Origin: a virus
IMG/VR virus record: IMGVR_UViG_3300017788_000029
Location: 1 to 57,574 of that record
Reading direction: 5' to 3' (one strand)
DNA length: 57,574 nucleotides
Part shown: positions 1 through 8,502 of the stretch, piece by piece
Numbering within the stretch: position 1 is the first letter of the stretch
Layout: each line of letters starts with the position of its first letter
Notes under the pieces: model-generated
What the model was told of the DNA's origin: nothing
What the model saw: the letters and a program-made list of their open reading frames with translations, nothing else
Database searches by the model: none
Program-made: the position numbers and the translations under genes

Positions 1-123
1 AGCCGGTGTCCGGGATGTCGTCCATTCCATCGACGGGCATCAGTACCTCCCCACGCCGCGAGCCGACCACTGCAACGGGATCGGTCTCCCGCCGTCGATC
101 GCGTCCTCGGGCTGCACCACGCA
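1..123. repeat. Terminal direct repeat, left copy
   Basis: Bases 1-123 are identical to 57452-57574. The repeat contains the end of the endolysin gene and the first codons of the coiled-coil membrane protein, whose ATG (38-40) overlaps the endolysin TGA (40-42). The gene is therefore intact only in the right-hand copy or in the circle. An overlap of this size is what an assembler leaves when it closes a circular or circularly permuted genome. A true short terminal repeat cannot be excluded. Confidence 0.97.
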
Positions 124-744
124 CCCGAGCTTGCCCACGCCGTACTCCATCACGAGGCGCTTCCAGGTCGCCTCTCCGGGATCGCTCCTCCGCGTCTCGT
201 TCGACTGTCGGTGGGCGAGCAGGACCGGAGGCCCGCGCCGGAACATCCCCTCGCGCTGACCCTCCTCGATGAGCCAGAGGAGCGCGGCCTTCGCCGCCTC
301 CAGGGTCTCGTCGGAGAGCTTCATCGGAGGCTTGTTGCCCCACGTGGTGACGAGATCCTCTCGGGGGATGGTGTTCGGGTCGTCTTCGAGGCCGGCGTAG
401 AGCCCCTCGACCTCCAGGCCCAGCGACCGCTCGTTGTAGCCGTTGCCGTGCCAGACGTACCACCGGAGCGGGTTCGGCGAGGCCCAGAAGCCGCGGAACG
501 CGAGCGCGTGGCAGCCGACGTCGAGCGCGCGCCGAGCGACCGCCAGCTGCCGATCGCCGAGCGCCCGCTTCACGGATGCCTCGCTCGCGCCGAACACGCA
601 CGCCGTCTGGTGGATGACGATCGCGTCGACCAGCGCCGGGTCACGCTCGACCACCCGACCTCGGCGGACCAGGTGCTTGCGCCGAGGTGTCGCGGGAGGG
701 TTCCGCTGCTCGGCGCGGAGGTCGATGTGCTTGGGCCCCGTCAC
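40..744 (-). CDS. Endolysin, N-acetylmuramoyl-L-alanine amidase (Amidase_2/PGRP fold)
   Basis: A 234-residue putative zinc amidase that cleaves the stem peptide from peptidoglycan during lysis. The PGRP-like signature is visible: IHQTA with H45, the strand GLEVEG around E113, and LLAHRQS with H178 followed by SDPGEATW with D188; these are likely zinc and catalytic positions. There is no signal peptide, so it should depend on the holins that follow. The start is GTG in a GTGA overlap with the upstream tail gene, and its stop overlaps the ATG of the next lysis gene across the circle junction. The short C-terminal extension after residue 200 shows no recognised wall-binding repeat. Confidence 0.88.
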   Translation of the reverse strand: MTGPKHIDLRAEQRNPPATPRRKHLVRRGRVVERDPALVDAIVIHQTACVFGASEASVKRALGDRQLAVARRALDVGCHALAFRGFWASPNPLRWYVWHGNGYNERSLGLEVEGLYAGLEDDPNTIPREDLVTTWGNKPPMKLSDETLEAAKAALLWLIEEGQREGMFRRGPPVLLAHRQSNETRRSDPGEATWKRLVMEYGVGKLGCVVQPEDAIDGGRPIPLQWSARGVGRY

Positions 745-2126
745 TCGGTGTACCCCAGGAGCCGGACCTGGAAGATACCGCCGCCCGCGGGAGCCGGAGC
801 GGAGTAGTTGAGGTCCACGCCCGTGGCCGGGTTGAACGGGATCTGCGTGACCATCCGAGTCGCGCGGTCGTCGGAGGTCAGCCAGTTGCGCAGGTTCGTC
901 GCCGAGCCCGTGTCCTGGAGGTTGACGTTGGTGACGGAGAGAGCGGCTCCCGTGCCGTCATGGAAGACCTCCAGGTCGACCGCGCGTGCCGTCGCGGGAA
1001 CCGGGTAGAGGTTCAGCGGGAAGTCGCCGAGAGCCGGAGCGCCGGTCGCCGCGAAGGCGTAGTTCCCGAAGACGGTCCTGGCGTTGTCGCTTCGCTGGTA
1101 GATCCACCCGGTGTTCGCCGCGTTTCGACCGAGCGTCCCGACGTGGTAGGCGCTCCCGATCGCGGCTTGGATCGCCGCGTAGGGTGCCGGGAGGTCGAGG
1201 AGCGCAGAGTTGGTTCCGTCCGAGGTCGGAGGCACGTCCGAGAGGACCAGGACGCCATCGAACTGGACGCTCCCGGACTGTCGTGGAGCGAGCGAGAAGC
1301 CCGACCACGGAGCGAGATAGAGGTGGTAGGCCGTGTTCCCCGCGAGGACCACGGCAGGGCTGATCACGGCCGCCGAGGTGACGTCGAGGCCCACCGCGCG
1401 CGCCGCGCGCTCGCCGAGCGGCCCGTTCATCTCGACGAGGAGATCGATCGCGTTGCCGGCAGCGAGTGTCGTGATGATCGAGCGGCGTTCGCGGACGACC
1501 ATCGGAGGACGTCGGCTGCTGATGAGCGGGCGCACGTCGATGACGTCGGAGAACGCGACCGGACCGCCGCCGCCAGGTCGGCGGACGATGGCGATCGGCA
1601 CCCAATCTCCGCCGCTCGGGCTCGGTGCCTGTCCGCCGACTCCGGCCACGATCTGGGTCTGGATCTGGCGCTCCCGCTGCTTCGGGACCAGTTGGGGGAC
1701 AAACGGCCCGCTCGGTGCCGTCCAGATGTCCCGGATCGCGCTCGCGGTCGTGACCTCGACCATCTGCGCCTCGACGAGATAGAAGGTCGTCACGCCAGGG
1801 GACGGCATCGAGACGAGGATCGGAGCGCCCGCGCGCGAGAGCCGGTAGGGGGAGTCGAGCGGGCCCGGCACCGGCGGGAGCGTCGCGGACAACTGCCCCA
1901 TGACGCCGGTAGAGAGAACGACGTCTGCGCCCGACGGCTGGGCGATGAGCCCTCCCAGGACGAAGGAGCCGACCACCTCCGCGGTCGGGTCGGCGATGCG
2001 CTTGGAGGCGAACTGGTAGCGGCTCATCTCCGAGACGAAGCGAGCGATGAACGCCTGCGCGTCGTTGACGTCGGCGCTCGCCGCGCGCTCCAGGAGGTTG
2101 AAAACCTCGTTGTCCATTCCGGCCAT
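741..2126 (-). CDS. Tail protein after the baseplate-J genes (fibre or baseplate-rim candidate)
   Basis: A 461-residue protein of unknown family. It is rich in short beta-type segments, Gly, Ala and Pro, with no catalytic motif visible. Its position, directly after two baseplate-J-like proteins and before the endolysin, is where myoviruses encode baseplate-periphery or tail-fibre-attachment proteins, so that role is inferred from context only. The start is ATG with GAGGAC a few bases upstream, 7 nt after the previous stop. A second in-frame ATG four codons in is an alternative start. Confidence 0.7.
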   Translation of the reverse strand: MAGMDNEVFNLLERAASADVNDAQAFIARFVSEMSRYQFASKRIADPTAEVVGSFVLGGLIAQPSGADVVLSTGVMGQLSATLPPVPGPLDSPYRLSRAGAPILVSMPSPGVTTFYLVEAQMVEVTTASAIRDIWTAPSGPFVPQLVPKQRERQIQTQIVAGVGGQAPSPSGGDWVPIAIVRRPGGGGPVAFSDVIDVRPLISSRRPPMVVRERRSIITTLAAGNAIDLLVEMNGPLGERAARAVGLDVTSAAVISPAVVLAGNTAYHLYLAPWSGFSLAPRQSGSVQFDGVLVLSDVPPTSDGTNSALLDLPAPYAAIQAAIGSAYHVGTLGRNAANTGWIYQRSDNARTVFGNYAFAATGAPALGDFPLNLYPVPATARAVDLEVFHDGTGAALSVTNVNLQDTGSATNLRNWLTSDDRATRMVTQIPFNPATGVDLNYSAPAPAGGGIFQVRLLGYTE

Positions 2127-2133
2127 TTCGTCC

Positions 2134-3408
2134 TCACAGGGTGGGGTCAGAGACCAGCGCCCAGCCTACACCGGCCGCGCGCGCGCGCTCGATCGATTGG
2201 TAGAGCGCCTCGATCAGGGCGCGGTACTCCGCCGGGTAGCCGTCGTAGAAGTTGAGCGCCGCACCCGGAGCGTCGTAGGCGTTGCTCGGGTAGGGGGCGT
2301 CGTAGGGCATCCCGAACTCGCCCTCCCCCCCGAGGCCCACGCGGACGAGGAAGAACCGGGTCGCCGGAGCGAACACCACGCCGTCGACCAACGTGCCGTA
2401 GTCGAAGGCGTGGAAGTCCCAGATCATCCCGATCAGGGTCGCCGGGTCGCGGGTCTCGGAGAACGCGTAGCCGATCCCGAGCGGCGTGAGGATGCGCGCA
2501 AGGATCCGGAGGATCGCCGCCGGGCTCACGACGTCGGGGAGCGCGACCAGCCGCCGCCGGTAGTCCTCGTCGGTCTCTCCGGGCGCTCGTCCGGTGCCTC
2601 GGTCTCGGCCGATCGCGTCGAGCCACCCGTGACGCCCTCCGCTCGTCGCCGTCGGCTGCGAGACGGTCAGCGAGAGGTCGGCGAACTCCTCCACCTCGAC
2701 CTGCGTGGTCGCGCCCGGCACGAGCGCCGGCCCATCGACGACCGCGACGTTCGGGCTCCCCTGCGTCACCGAGAGGATGCGCCGAGGGAAGGTCCCGGCG
2801 TTCGGGCCTCCGATGATCCGGACGTACTGGCCGATCATCGCGAGCGTGAAGAAGTCGGGGATCGGCGTGTCGCTGATGTCGTTCGCCGCTCCAACGACCG
2901 CTGCCGGGATCGTCGCCCTCCCGCGCTCGGCGAACGCCGAGATGCTCTCCGCCGTGACGTTCCCCTGGTAACCCGGCCTCTCGGCGGTCACCGGGACCGT
3001 CACAGGCCCGAGCGTTCCCGCGGGAATCGTCGCGTCCGCCGAGGTCGCGAAGGTCACGCCGTCGACCTCCACGCCGTCGGAGTTGCGCTCGCGGACGACC
3101 AGCCGCGTGCCCGCGATGAGCGTCAGGCTCCCGACCGCGGAGCCGATCCGCCGGACCTCTACCGAGCCCGTGGCTCGTCGCTCCCCGGCCGCCTCGGGCC
3201 GGACCTGCGAGGAGTGGGGGCGGAGGTAGTAGGCCTGCGTCGAGACCGCGATCGCCTCCGAAAGACGCTGGAACTGCGCGGCCTGCTGGGCGTAGATGTC
3301 GAGCCCCTGACCGTTGTTTCCCTCCTCGATCGGCACCGTGTAGGAGCGCGGGAAGAGGGATCGCCAGAGATCCAGCAGGTCGTCTTTGGTGGAGGGCTCA
3401 AAGCTCAT
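2134..3408 (-). CDS. Baseplate J-like protein, second paralogue
   Basis: A 424-residue putative baseplate wedge protein of the Mu gp47/P2 J type. The middle part has the family features: a strand-rich stretch with TIPAGTLGPVTVPVTAE and GNV (about 125-155), then GETDEDYRRRLVALPDVVSPAAIL (about 280-303), the helical segment typical of J proteins. The last 120 residues resemble a separate receptor-side domain. It follows the 374-residue J-like protein by 7 nt, so the baseplate seems to use two J-type subunits. There is little Shine-Dalgarno sequence and it is probably translated from the same mRNA as its upstream neighbour. Confidence 0.75.
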   Translation of the reverse strand: MSFEPSTKDDLLDLWRSLFPRSYTVPIEEGNNGQGLDIYAQQAAQFQRLSEAIAVSTQAYYLRPHSSQVRPEAAGERRATGSVEVRRIGSAVGSLTLIAGTRLVVRERNSDGVEVDGVTFATSADATIPAGTLGPVTVPVTAERPGYQGNVTAESISAFAERGRATIPAAVVGAANDISDTPIPDFFTLAMIGQYVRIIGGPNAGTFPRRILSVTQGSPNVAVVDGPALVPGATTQVEVEEFADLSLTVSQPTATSGGRHGWLDAIGRDRGTGRAPGETDEDYRRRLVALPDVVSPAAILRILARILTPLGIGYAFSETRDPATLIGMIWDFHAFDYGTLVDGVVFAPATRFFLVRVGLGGEGEFGMPYDAPYPSNAYDAPGAALNFYDGYPAEYRALIEALYQSIERARAAGVGWALVSDPTL

Positions 3409-3415
3409 CGGGGGG

Positions 3416-4540
3416 TCACTCGAAGGTCACGAGGTCGGGTCGCGTCCGGATGACCTGGCCGAGCGCCGGTACGAGGTCTCCGACGGGAGCCACGATCGCG
3501 TCGTCCAGGACGATGACGCCAGGGACCGAGCGAGCAGCCGCGAAGAGGAGCGAAACCGGGAGGACGGCGTTCGGGCGCAGGACGTTGACCGCCGCGACCG
3601 CCGCGAGCCGCACCGACTCCGCAGCGACCGTTGTGTTCACGCTCGCCGAGAAGCGGAGCCGGAACCGGATCGACACGAACTCGGGGATCGCGCTCAGGAC
3701 GTCCACGATGATGCCCGCGGCCCGGTACTCCAGGAGGGCGAGGAGGACCGCCGTCACGAGCGCGGAGTTAGCCTGCCCCTGCGCGTCGGCGACGAAGATC
3801 GAGACCCGTCCCGTCGGGAGACCTCCCGGATCGACCTCCTCGATGGCCGACGCCTGGCGCACGCCCGGCACGGTCAACGCGCCGAACTCGATCGCGCCAA
3901 GCGTCCCGCGCCGCGCCTGCCGGAAGAAGTCCCGCGCGCGCGCACGGAGCGCCGGATCCTTCTCCTCGTCGTCGCCGCCGGCCGCCGGCTCCTCGTTGAC
4001 CACGATGAGGTTCGGGTCGGCCGGAGGCTCGGAGAACTGCGTGATGGTCCCGGCCGCGACGTTCCCAGCCGTCCCGGCCACTGTCGCCTCGGCGAGCACC
4101 GTCACGGGGCCCGTCGAGCCGGCCGCAAGGGAGACCGCGCTCGTGGTCGCGAACTCAAAGGAGGAGCCCGTTCGGACCTTCGTCCCGATCGGGAGCGTGA
4201 TCGCCGCGAGCGGCCCGAGGCTCCGCGAGATGATGAGGGGGACGACCGAGGGCACCGCCTGCTTTCGGACGACCGTCGGCGAGAAGCGGTCACCGACGAT
4301 GCGATCGAGGTCGATGCCCGAAGCGCCGTCGAGCAGAAGCACCTTCTCGCGGAGCGCCAGCTGCCGCGTGACCTCCTCGGCCATCGCCGAGGCCGAAGCC
4401 GTCACGATGTTGATGTCGCTGCCTTCGGTGAAGACCTCCTCCGCGGAGATCCTCTGCCCGATCGGACGAGCAGCGGAGCGCGCCAGAACCTCGTCGGCTC
4501 CGATCTGGAAGTACGTCTGTCGCGTGGGAAGGTCGGGCAC
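3416..4540 (-). CDS. Baseplate J-like protein (Mu gp47 type)
   Basis: A 374-residue putative baseplate wedge component. It matches the J family by its layout: a helical N-terminus (AEEVTRQLALREKVLLLDGASG), a central beta domain (LPIGTKVRTGSSFEFATT, then TVAGTAGNVAAGTI, about 115-165), the helical DPALRARARDFF segment near 195-210 and VPGVRQASAIEEVDPG near 225. Expected partners are the gp25-like protein encoded just upstream and the second J protein downstream. The start is GTG; a TAGACT hexamer lies 9 nt upstream with no clear ribosome site, so the mRNA may have a very short leader. Confidence 0.82.
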   Translation of the reverse strand: MPDLPTRQTYFQIGADEVLARSAARPIGQRISAEEVFTEGSDINIVTASASAMAEEVTRQLALREKVLLLDGASGIDLDRIVGDRFSPTVVRKQAVPSVVPLIISRSLGPLAAITLPIGTKVRTGSSFEFATTSAVSLAAGSTGPVTVLAEATVAGTAGNVAAGTITQFSEPPADPNLIVVNEEPAAGGDDEEKDPALRARARDFFRQARRGTLGAIEFGALTVPGVRQASAIEEVDPGGLPTGRVSIFVADAQGQANSALVTAVLLALLEYRAAGIIVDVLSAIPEFVSIRFRLRFSASVNTTVAAESVRLAAVAAVNVLRPNAVLPVSLLFAAARSVPGVIVLDDAIVAPVGDLVPALGQVIRTRPDLVTFE

Positions 4541-4549
4541 GGTGTCCCG

Positions 4550-4555
4550 AGTCTA
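4550..4555 (-). promoter_or_regulatory. Late TANNNT hexamer before the baseplate-J gene
   Basis: TAGACT lies in the 20-nt gap, 9 nt before the GTG of the J gene. It belongs to the class-2 set. The spacing is the widest of the set, so a few leader bases are expected. Confidence 0.45.
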
Positions 4556-4560
4556 CGCCG

Positions 4561-5391
4561 TCACGAGGACAGAGGCACCGGAACCGTCATCTGGTCCGCC
4601 TCGCCGTTGGTGTCGACGACTTTGATCGAGATCACGAGGATGTCCGACCGCGCGAGAAAGACCTCCACGGCCGCCTTCGCCACGTCGGGCTCGCGGAGCA
4701 CCTGGGCGAGGACCGCCGACTGGAGCGAGCGGATCACCGAGGGCTTGATCAGCCCTTTCAGCGGCTGCTCGAAGCCGTACGCCGGGAGATGGAAGAACGA
4801 CCCGAGCGCGCTCGTGGCTCGGCGGAGGATGCGCTTCCGGAGATAGGCCCGGCCGCTCTCCAGCGCGAAGTCGCCGCGGTCGTTGATCTGGAACGTCCCG
4901 AGCGGGTTCGTGACCTTCTCGTCGTTGAGCAGCTGCGGGTTCGCGAGGTCGACCCGAGCCGCGCGCGCGCGCGCCGGAGGCACCCGGAACAACGGGAAGG
5001 TCGCGAACGCCGCCGCACGACACTCCTCGTCCAGCGAAATCTCGCCGCCGCCGACCTCACGGACGTTCTCGACGACGATCCGGTAGGTCGCCGGAGCATC
5101 CAGGGGACCGTCGAAGAACACGTCCACCGCGGTCTCGGCGACGCGCCGGACGACCTGGGCCAGCCGGACCACGATCCCGTGCGGGGAGAGCGGTTCGAGC
5201 CTCCAGTTTTCCGGGTTGAGCGCGTCCCATGCAGTCGCCGGATCGGAGGCGACGGGAGCCGTCGAGAACGTCACGCGCACCGAGTTTCGTGAGACCTCTC
5301 GCGCCTCGGCCACCGCAAGATAGGACGCCGAGCCGAGCGGGGTTGATCCCGCTCCGCCCGAACCGAGCGCGCCCGTGCATTCCTGCGTCAC
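4561..5391 (-). CDS. Baseplate wedge protein, gp25/gpW-like with extra N-terminal domain
   Basis: A 276-residue protein. Residues from about 165 to the end look like the T4 gp25/P2 W family: RAYLRKRILRRATS, then helices around AVLAQVLREPDVAKAAVEVFL and a final beta hairpin with VVDTNGEADQ. The first 130 residues form a beta-rich segment resembling an Ig or fibronectin fold (SRNSVRVTFSTAP, ATYRIVVENV), longer than a standard gp25. It starts with GTG in a GTGA overlap with the small coiled-coil gene upstream and is followed by the J genes, the usual wedge order. Confidence 0.75.
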   Translation of the reverse strand: MTQECTGALGSGGAGSTPLGSASYLAVAEAREVSRNSVRVTFSTAPVASDPATAWDALNPENWRLEPLSPHGIVVRLAQVVRRVAETAVDVFFDGPLDAPATYRIVVENVREVGGGEISLDEECRAAAFATFPLFRVPPARARAARVDLANPQLLNDEKVTNPLGTFQINDRGDFALESGRAYLRKRILRRATSALGSFFHLPAYGFEQPLKGLIKPSVIRSLQSAVLAQVLREPDVAKAAVEVFLARSDILVISIKVVDTNGEADQMTVPVPLSS

Positions 5392-5657
5392 TCCTCCTCG
5401 CCCTCACGCGCATCGCGCTCCTCGCGCTCGCGATGCGAGGCCCGGAGCCGAACCATCGCGGCCTTCGCGTGGCCGTGGACGTCGCCGATCGCCTTCCGCT
5501 GTGCCTCGCGCGAGACCGCCGACGCAGCCTTCGCCGAAGCGACCGCCGCTTGTTGCTCCTCGACCTTCGCCGCCGCCGCCGCGCGCGCCGCCGTGACCTC
5601 GGCGACCTTCGCCGCCTTGCGTGCGACCTCGGCCGCGATCTCCTCCTCCGTGGGCAT
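5388..5657 (-). CDS. Small Ala/Glu-rich coiled-coil protein
   Basis: An 89-residue protein, almost entirely alpha-helical and rich in Ala, Glu, Lys and Arg with heptad-like spacing. It has no Cys and no membrane segment. It lies between the tail spike and the gp25-like wedge gene, so it may be a spike chaperone or an oligomerisation factor; this is a guess from position. It has a strong ribosome site (GAGGAGGACGGG before ATG) and is coupled to the next gene by GTGA. Confidence 0.7.
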   Translation of the reverse strand: MPTEEEIAAEVARKAAKVAEVTAARAAAAAKVEEQQAAVASAKAASAVSREAQRKAIGDVHGHAKAAMVRLRASHREREERDAREGEEE

Positions 5658-5667
5658 CCCGTCCTCC

Positions 5668-7683
5668 TCAGCTACCGTTGACCCAGCCGATCTCGGCGTA
5701 GAAGAACCCGCCTCCGATCGCCGCGTCCACGTTGAACCCGAGCGCGCCTCCAGGACCGGCCGTGAGCACCTCGCCCGGCACGAAGTTGTCGGGCTGGACG
5801 ACGATCCAGTTGTTGCCGCTGCCCGCGGGGCCCCACGGGAAGGGGAAGAAGTTGGGGCCCGCGACGGTCGGTCCGAAGGCGATGATCGGCCTCCAGACGC
5901 CCGGCGTGAAGGTGCCGCTGCCTCCGATCGAGATCGTCGGCATGATGTTCGCCGAGAAGATGTTGCCGTCGATCCCCTCGTTGCAGATGAACAGCGAGAA
6001 GGAGCCGGGCCCCGAGAGATCCGAGATCCGCGGAGTCGTCCTGCCGTTCACGCTTGCGAGCCGCTCAAACGCGCAGACGACGAGCCCGTTCCAGTGCGGT
6101 CTCGTGAATAGGAACGTCGGCGAGACCGGCACGTCGAGGATGAACTGCGACGCCGTGAAATCGATGAACGTGAGGCCGCCGCCGGAGCCTACGATGCAGT
6201 CGCTCTCCGACCAGATCGACGCGACGCCCGTACTGGAGTTTCCGAGCGGGTTGAGCGAGGTGAGCCCGCGGTAGGAGCATCGCTCGGGCTGCACGTCCGG
6301 CTGGAGATCCAGCAGGACCTCTCCGAGTGAGCACTCCCGGAACCGCATCGGCTCTCGGCCCATAGGGAAGCCGAACGCCTGAGCCACGTCGTCGTCCCAC
6401 GCGATGTAGGTGTTCGTGAGGACCGAGAGGTTCTGGAGGAGGCTCGGATCCTGGCTCAGCGAGGGAGCGGAGTGACAGGTGTTGAAAGAGACTCCGCCGT
6501 CGACCTGGACGTTCTCGATCACGAGCCGGTTCACCGCCGTGAAGACCCACCCCTGGACCGGAGCGGCGCCGGGGCTCCGTTCGAAGCGCACCCCCGATAG
6601 CTCCAGGCCTTCGCGCATGAAGTCGCCGTTCCCCAGCGAGCCATCGGCGACGATCCCGATGTCGCCCGTAGCGAGCCGGATCGTGAAGTTGCGCATGGCG
6701 AGGCGCTCGACGAGCGTCACGCCGCAGGAGAGGAGCGGGAGGAACCCGCCGCCCGAATCCATCGAAACGGTGGTGACATCGCGCCCGTAGCCCACGAACG
6801 AGATGCGCCCCACGAGCGGCTCGGGGAGCGTCGCGGAGACGCTGTGCTCCCCCGGAGCAAGCACGATGCAGTCGTCGAGGGCGATGACCGCTCCGATCGC
6901 AGCCGCGATCGTCAAGAACGGGAGGTCCGCGCGCCCGCGTTGTCCCGTGCCGTCGTTGCCGGCCACCGGGTCGACGAAGACGCACTGCGCTGGCCCGACG
7001 GGCGCACCGCTGGGGAGCGTGGTCGGGAGCCACGCCGCGCCGTTCCACACGAGCGCCTGGCCGACGAGCGGAGCGACCGGCGAGACGGGGTTCCCCTGGA
7101 TCCGAGCGACGATCGCCGCGACGGGACCGACGCCAGGCCCGGCGAGGACGTCGCCGAGTAGCTGCGTGATGCCTCCTCCGACCACGAGGCTCTCGACGTA
7201 GAGGTAGAGGTCCCGCCAGGACTTCCACCAGCCCCACGACGAGCCCGAGGCGAACGGACCGAAGGGCTCGTTGTTCTCGCTCCGGTCGATCGTCGCCGGG
7301 CCCGCGTTGAGCAGGGTGGCCCTAGCGTCAGCGCCCTCGTTCGCCGCCGGGACCAGCAGACCGCTGAGCGGGAGCCGGATGCCGAAGATCCTCCGCTGCC
7401 TGCTCTCCGATGGCGTCCCCTCGTCCACCACAAGCTCGATCCGGTAGGTACCCCTCGCTCCCGGAGTCGGCGAGAACGTCCATGTCGCCGGCCCGGTCTG
7501 CGTGAGGGTCGACACCGCCGTGGTGTCCTCGGGAGGAACCCAGAGGAGCCGGAACCGATGCGTCGTCCCTCCTCCAACGGACGTGAGCGTCACGAGCGCG
7601 CCGGTGTCGAGACCGTCGGTGCGGGCTTGTCCCGGCGTCCCTACGGGCAGGCCGGCCTGGTCGATCCTCATGCTCGCGGGCAT
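5668..7683 (-). CDS. Tail spike with right-handed beta-helix-like region
   Basis: A 671-residue putative receptor-binding or depolymerase spike. Residues about 20-110 form an Ig-like adhesin segment. From about 235 (VFVDPVAGNDGTGQRG, then FLTIAAAIGAV) begins the repeat pattern of pectin-lyase-fold spikes: APGEHSV, SFVGYGRD and runs of Val, Ile and Asn strands to about 560. The C-terminus is Gly and Phe rich. No enzymatic triad is evident. The start has TAGGCT 7 nt upstream and no Shine-Dalgarno sequence, suggesting a leaderless mRNA; MRIDQAG, four codons later, is an alternative start. Confidence 0.8.
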   Translation of the reverse strand: MPASMRIDQAGLPVGTPGQARTDGLDTGALVTLTSVGGGTTHRFRLLWVPPEDTTAVSTLTQTGPATWTFSPTPGARGTYRIELVVDEGTPSESRQRRIFGIRLPLSGLLVPAANEGADARATLLNAGPATIDRSENNEPFGPFASGSSWGWWKSWRDLYLYVESLVVGGGITQLLGDVLAGPGVGPVAAIVARIQGNPVSPVAPLVGQALVWNGAAWLPTTLPSGAPVGPAQCVFVDPVAGNDGTGQRGRADLPFLTIAAAIGAVIALDDCIVLAPGEHSVSATLPEPLVGRISFVGYGRDVTTVSMDSGGGFLPLLSCGVTLVERLAMRNFTIRLATGDIGIVADGSLGNGDFMREGLELSGVRFERSPGAAPVQGWVFTAVNRLVIENVQVDGGVSFNTCHSAPSLSQDPSLLQNLSVLTNTYIAWDDDVAQAFGFPMGREPMRFRECSLGEVLLDLQPDVQPERCSYRGLTSLNPLGNSSTGVASIWSESDCIVGSGGGLTFIDFTASQFILDVPVSPTFLFTRPHWNGLVVCAFERLASVNGRTTPRISDLSGPGSFSLFICNEGIDGNIFSANIMPTISIGGSGTFTPGVWRPIIAFGPTVAGPNFFPFPWGPAGSGNNWIVVQPDNFVPGEVLTAGPGGALGFNVDAAIGGGFFYAEIGWVNGS

Positions 7684-7690
7684 GGGACCG

Positions 7691-7696
7691 AGCCTA
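7691..7696 (-). promoter_or_regulatory. Late TANNNT hexamer before the tail spike gene
   Basis: TAGGCT, preceded by TGC as in an extended -10 box, lies in a 21-nt gap 7 nt before the ATG at 7683. No ribosome site is present. It is a class-2 member. Confidence 0.55.
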
Positions 7697-7704
7697 GCAC
7701 GGGC

Positions 7705-8502
7705 TCACTCGCCCTTGATCTTCGCGCTCAGGTAGGAGTTGCGGGCCGCCTTGAACTGCCCGACCGCGACCGCGAGCGCGGCGTAGGCCGTCGTGATCGT
7801 CGTCACCGCGGAGGTCGCCTGGGCCTGGGTCACGGGCGTGACGGGCGGGCCGGGAGGCACGAGGTTGCCGAACGCCGCGAGCACCTGCTGCCCGAAGTCG
7901 TCCGTGGCGTCGGCGAGCGCGTCGGCCGCGTCGGCGTAGTCCTCGCCGCGCACGTAGGACTGATCGGCGTCCTCGTTCGCCAGCCGGACCTCGGGAGCCT
8001 CCAGGGTCGCGCGGTCGGTCGCGCTCGTGCGCCATCGCTCTCCGACCTCCTGCTGGACCGAGTGCGGCGTGACGAGGATGTGGTTGGCCTTCGCGAAGTC
8101 CTCGTCGATCGTCTGACCGTTGACCTCCTCCGGAACGCGAACGTCCTGGGAGTTGAACGCCACGCCGACGATGAGCGGAGCGGTCATCGGGTCGCCGCCG
8201 GGGAGGAGCACCGCAACCTCGGAGCCTCGCTCGATCGGTGAGATCGAAGCCTTGCCGTCTCCTCCGAACGCCGAGGACACGCGGCACGCGATCGGTCCCT
8301 CTCCGGACATATCGCCGAACGTGAACGTCACGTCGGCGATCCAGCCGTAGCCCTCCTCCCATCGCACCGCGTCGTCGTCGTCGTCCACGCGCGCGAGCAC
8401 GACCCACGAGCGAGGGTCGGAGCCGGGAGCGGCCATCGCCTCGCGGAGCCGCCCGAGGTCGAGCGAGCGACGGATCCGAGCGCGTCCCGATCTCCTCGTC
8501 AC
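7705..8502 (-). CDS. Baseplate assembly/central spike protein, Mu gp45/gpV-like
   Basis: A 265-residue protein. The N-terminal half has an OB-fold-like stretch with RVSSAFGGDGKAS and GSEVAVLLPGGDPMTAPLIVGVAFN (about 75-115), which is the hallmark of phage baseplate spike proteins. The C-terminal 90 residues are helical and Ala-rich. It would sit at the tip of the tail tube under the hub. It starts at GTG in a GTGA overlap with the hub gene and comes directly before the tail spike gene. Confidence 0.72.
   Translation of the reverse strand: MTRRSGRARIRRSLDLGRLREAMAAPGSDPRSWVVLARVDDDDDAVRWEEGYGWIADVTFTFGDMSGEGPIACRVSSAFGGDGKASISPIERGSEVAVLLPGGDPMTAPLIVGVAFNSQDVRVPEEVNGQTIDEDFAKANHILVTPHSVQQEVGERWRTSATDRATLEAPEVRLANEDADQSYVRGEDYADAADALADATDDFGQQVLAAFGNLVPPGPPVTPVTQAQATSAVTTITTAYAALAVAVGQFKAARNSYLSAKIKGE

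Noticed and set aside
5388-5657. Idea that the Ala-rich protein is a frameshifted part of the gp25-like gene
   Set aside because: It has its own strong ribosome site and a GTGA overlap, and the frames do not meet at a slippery sequence.
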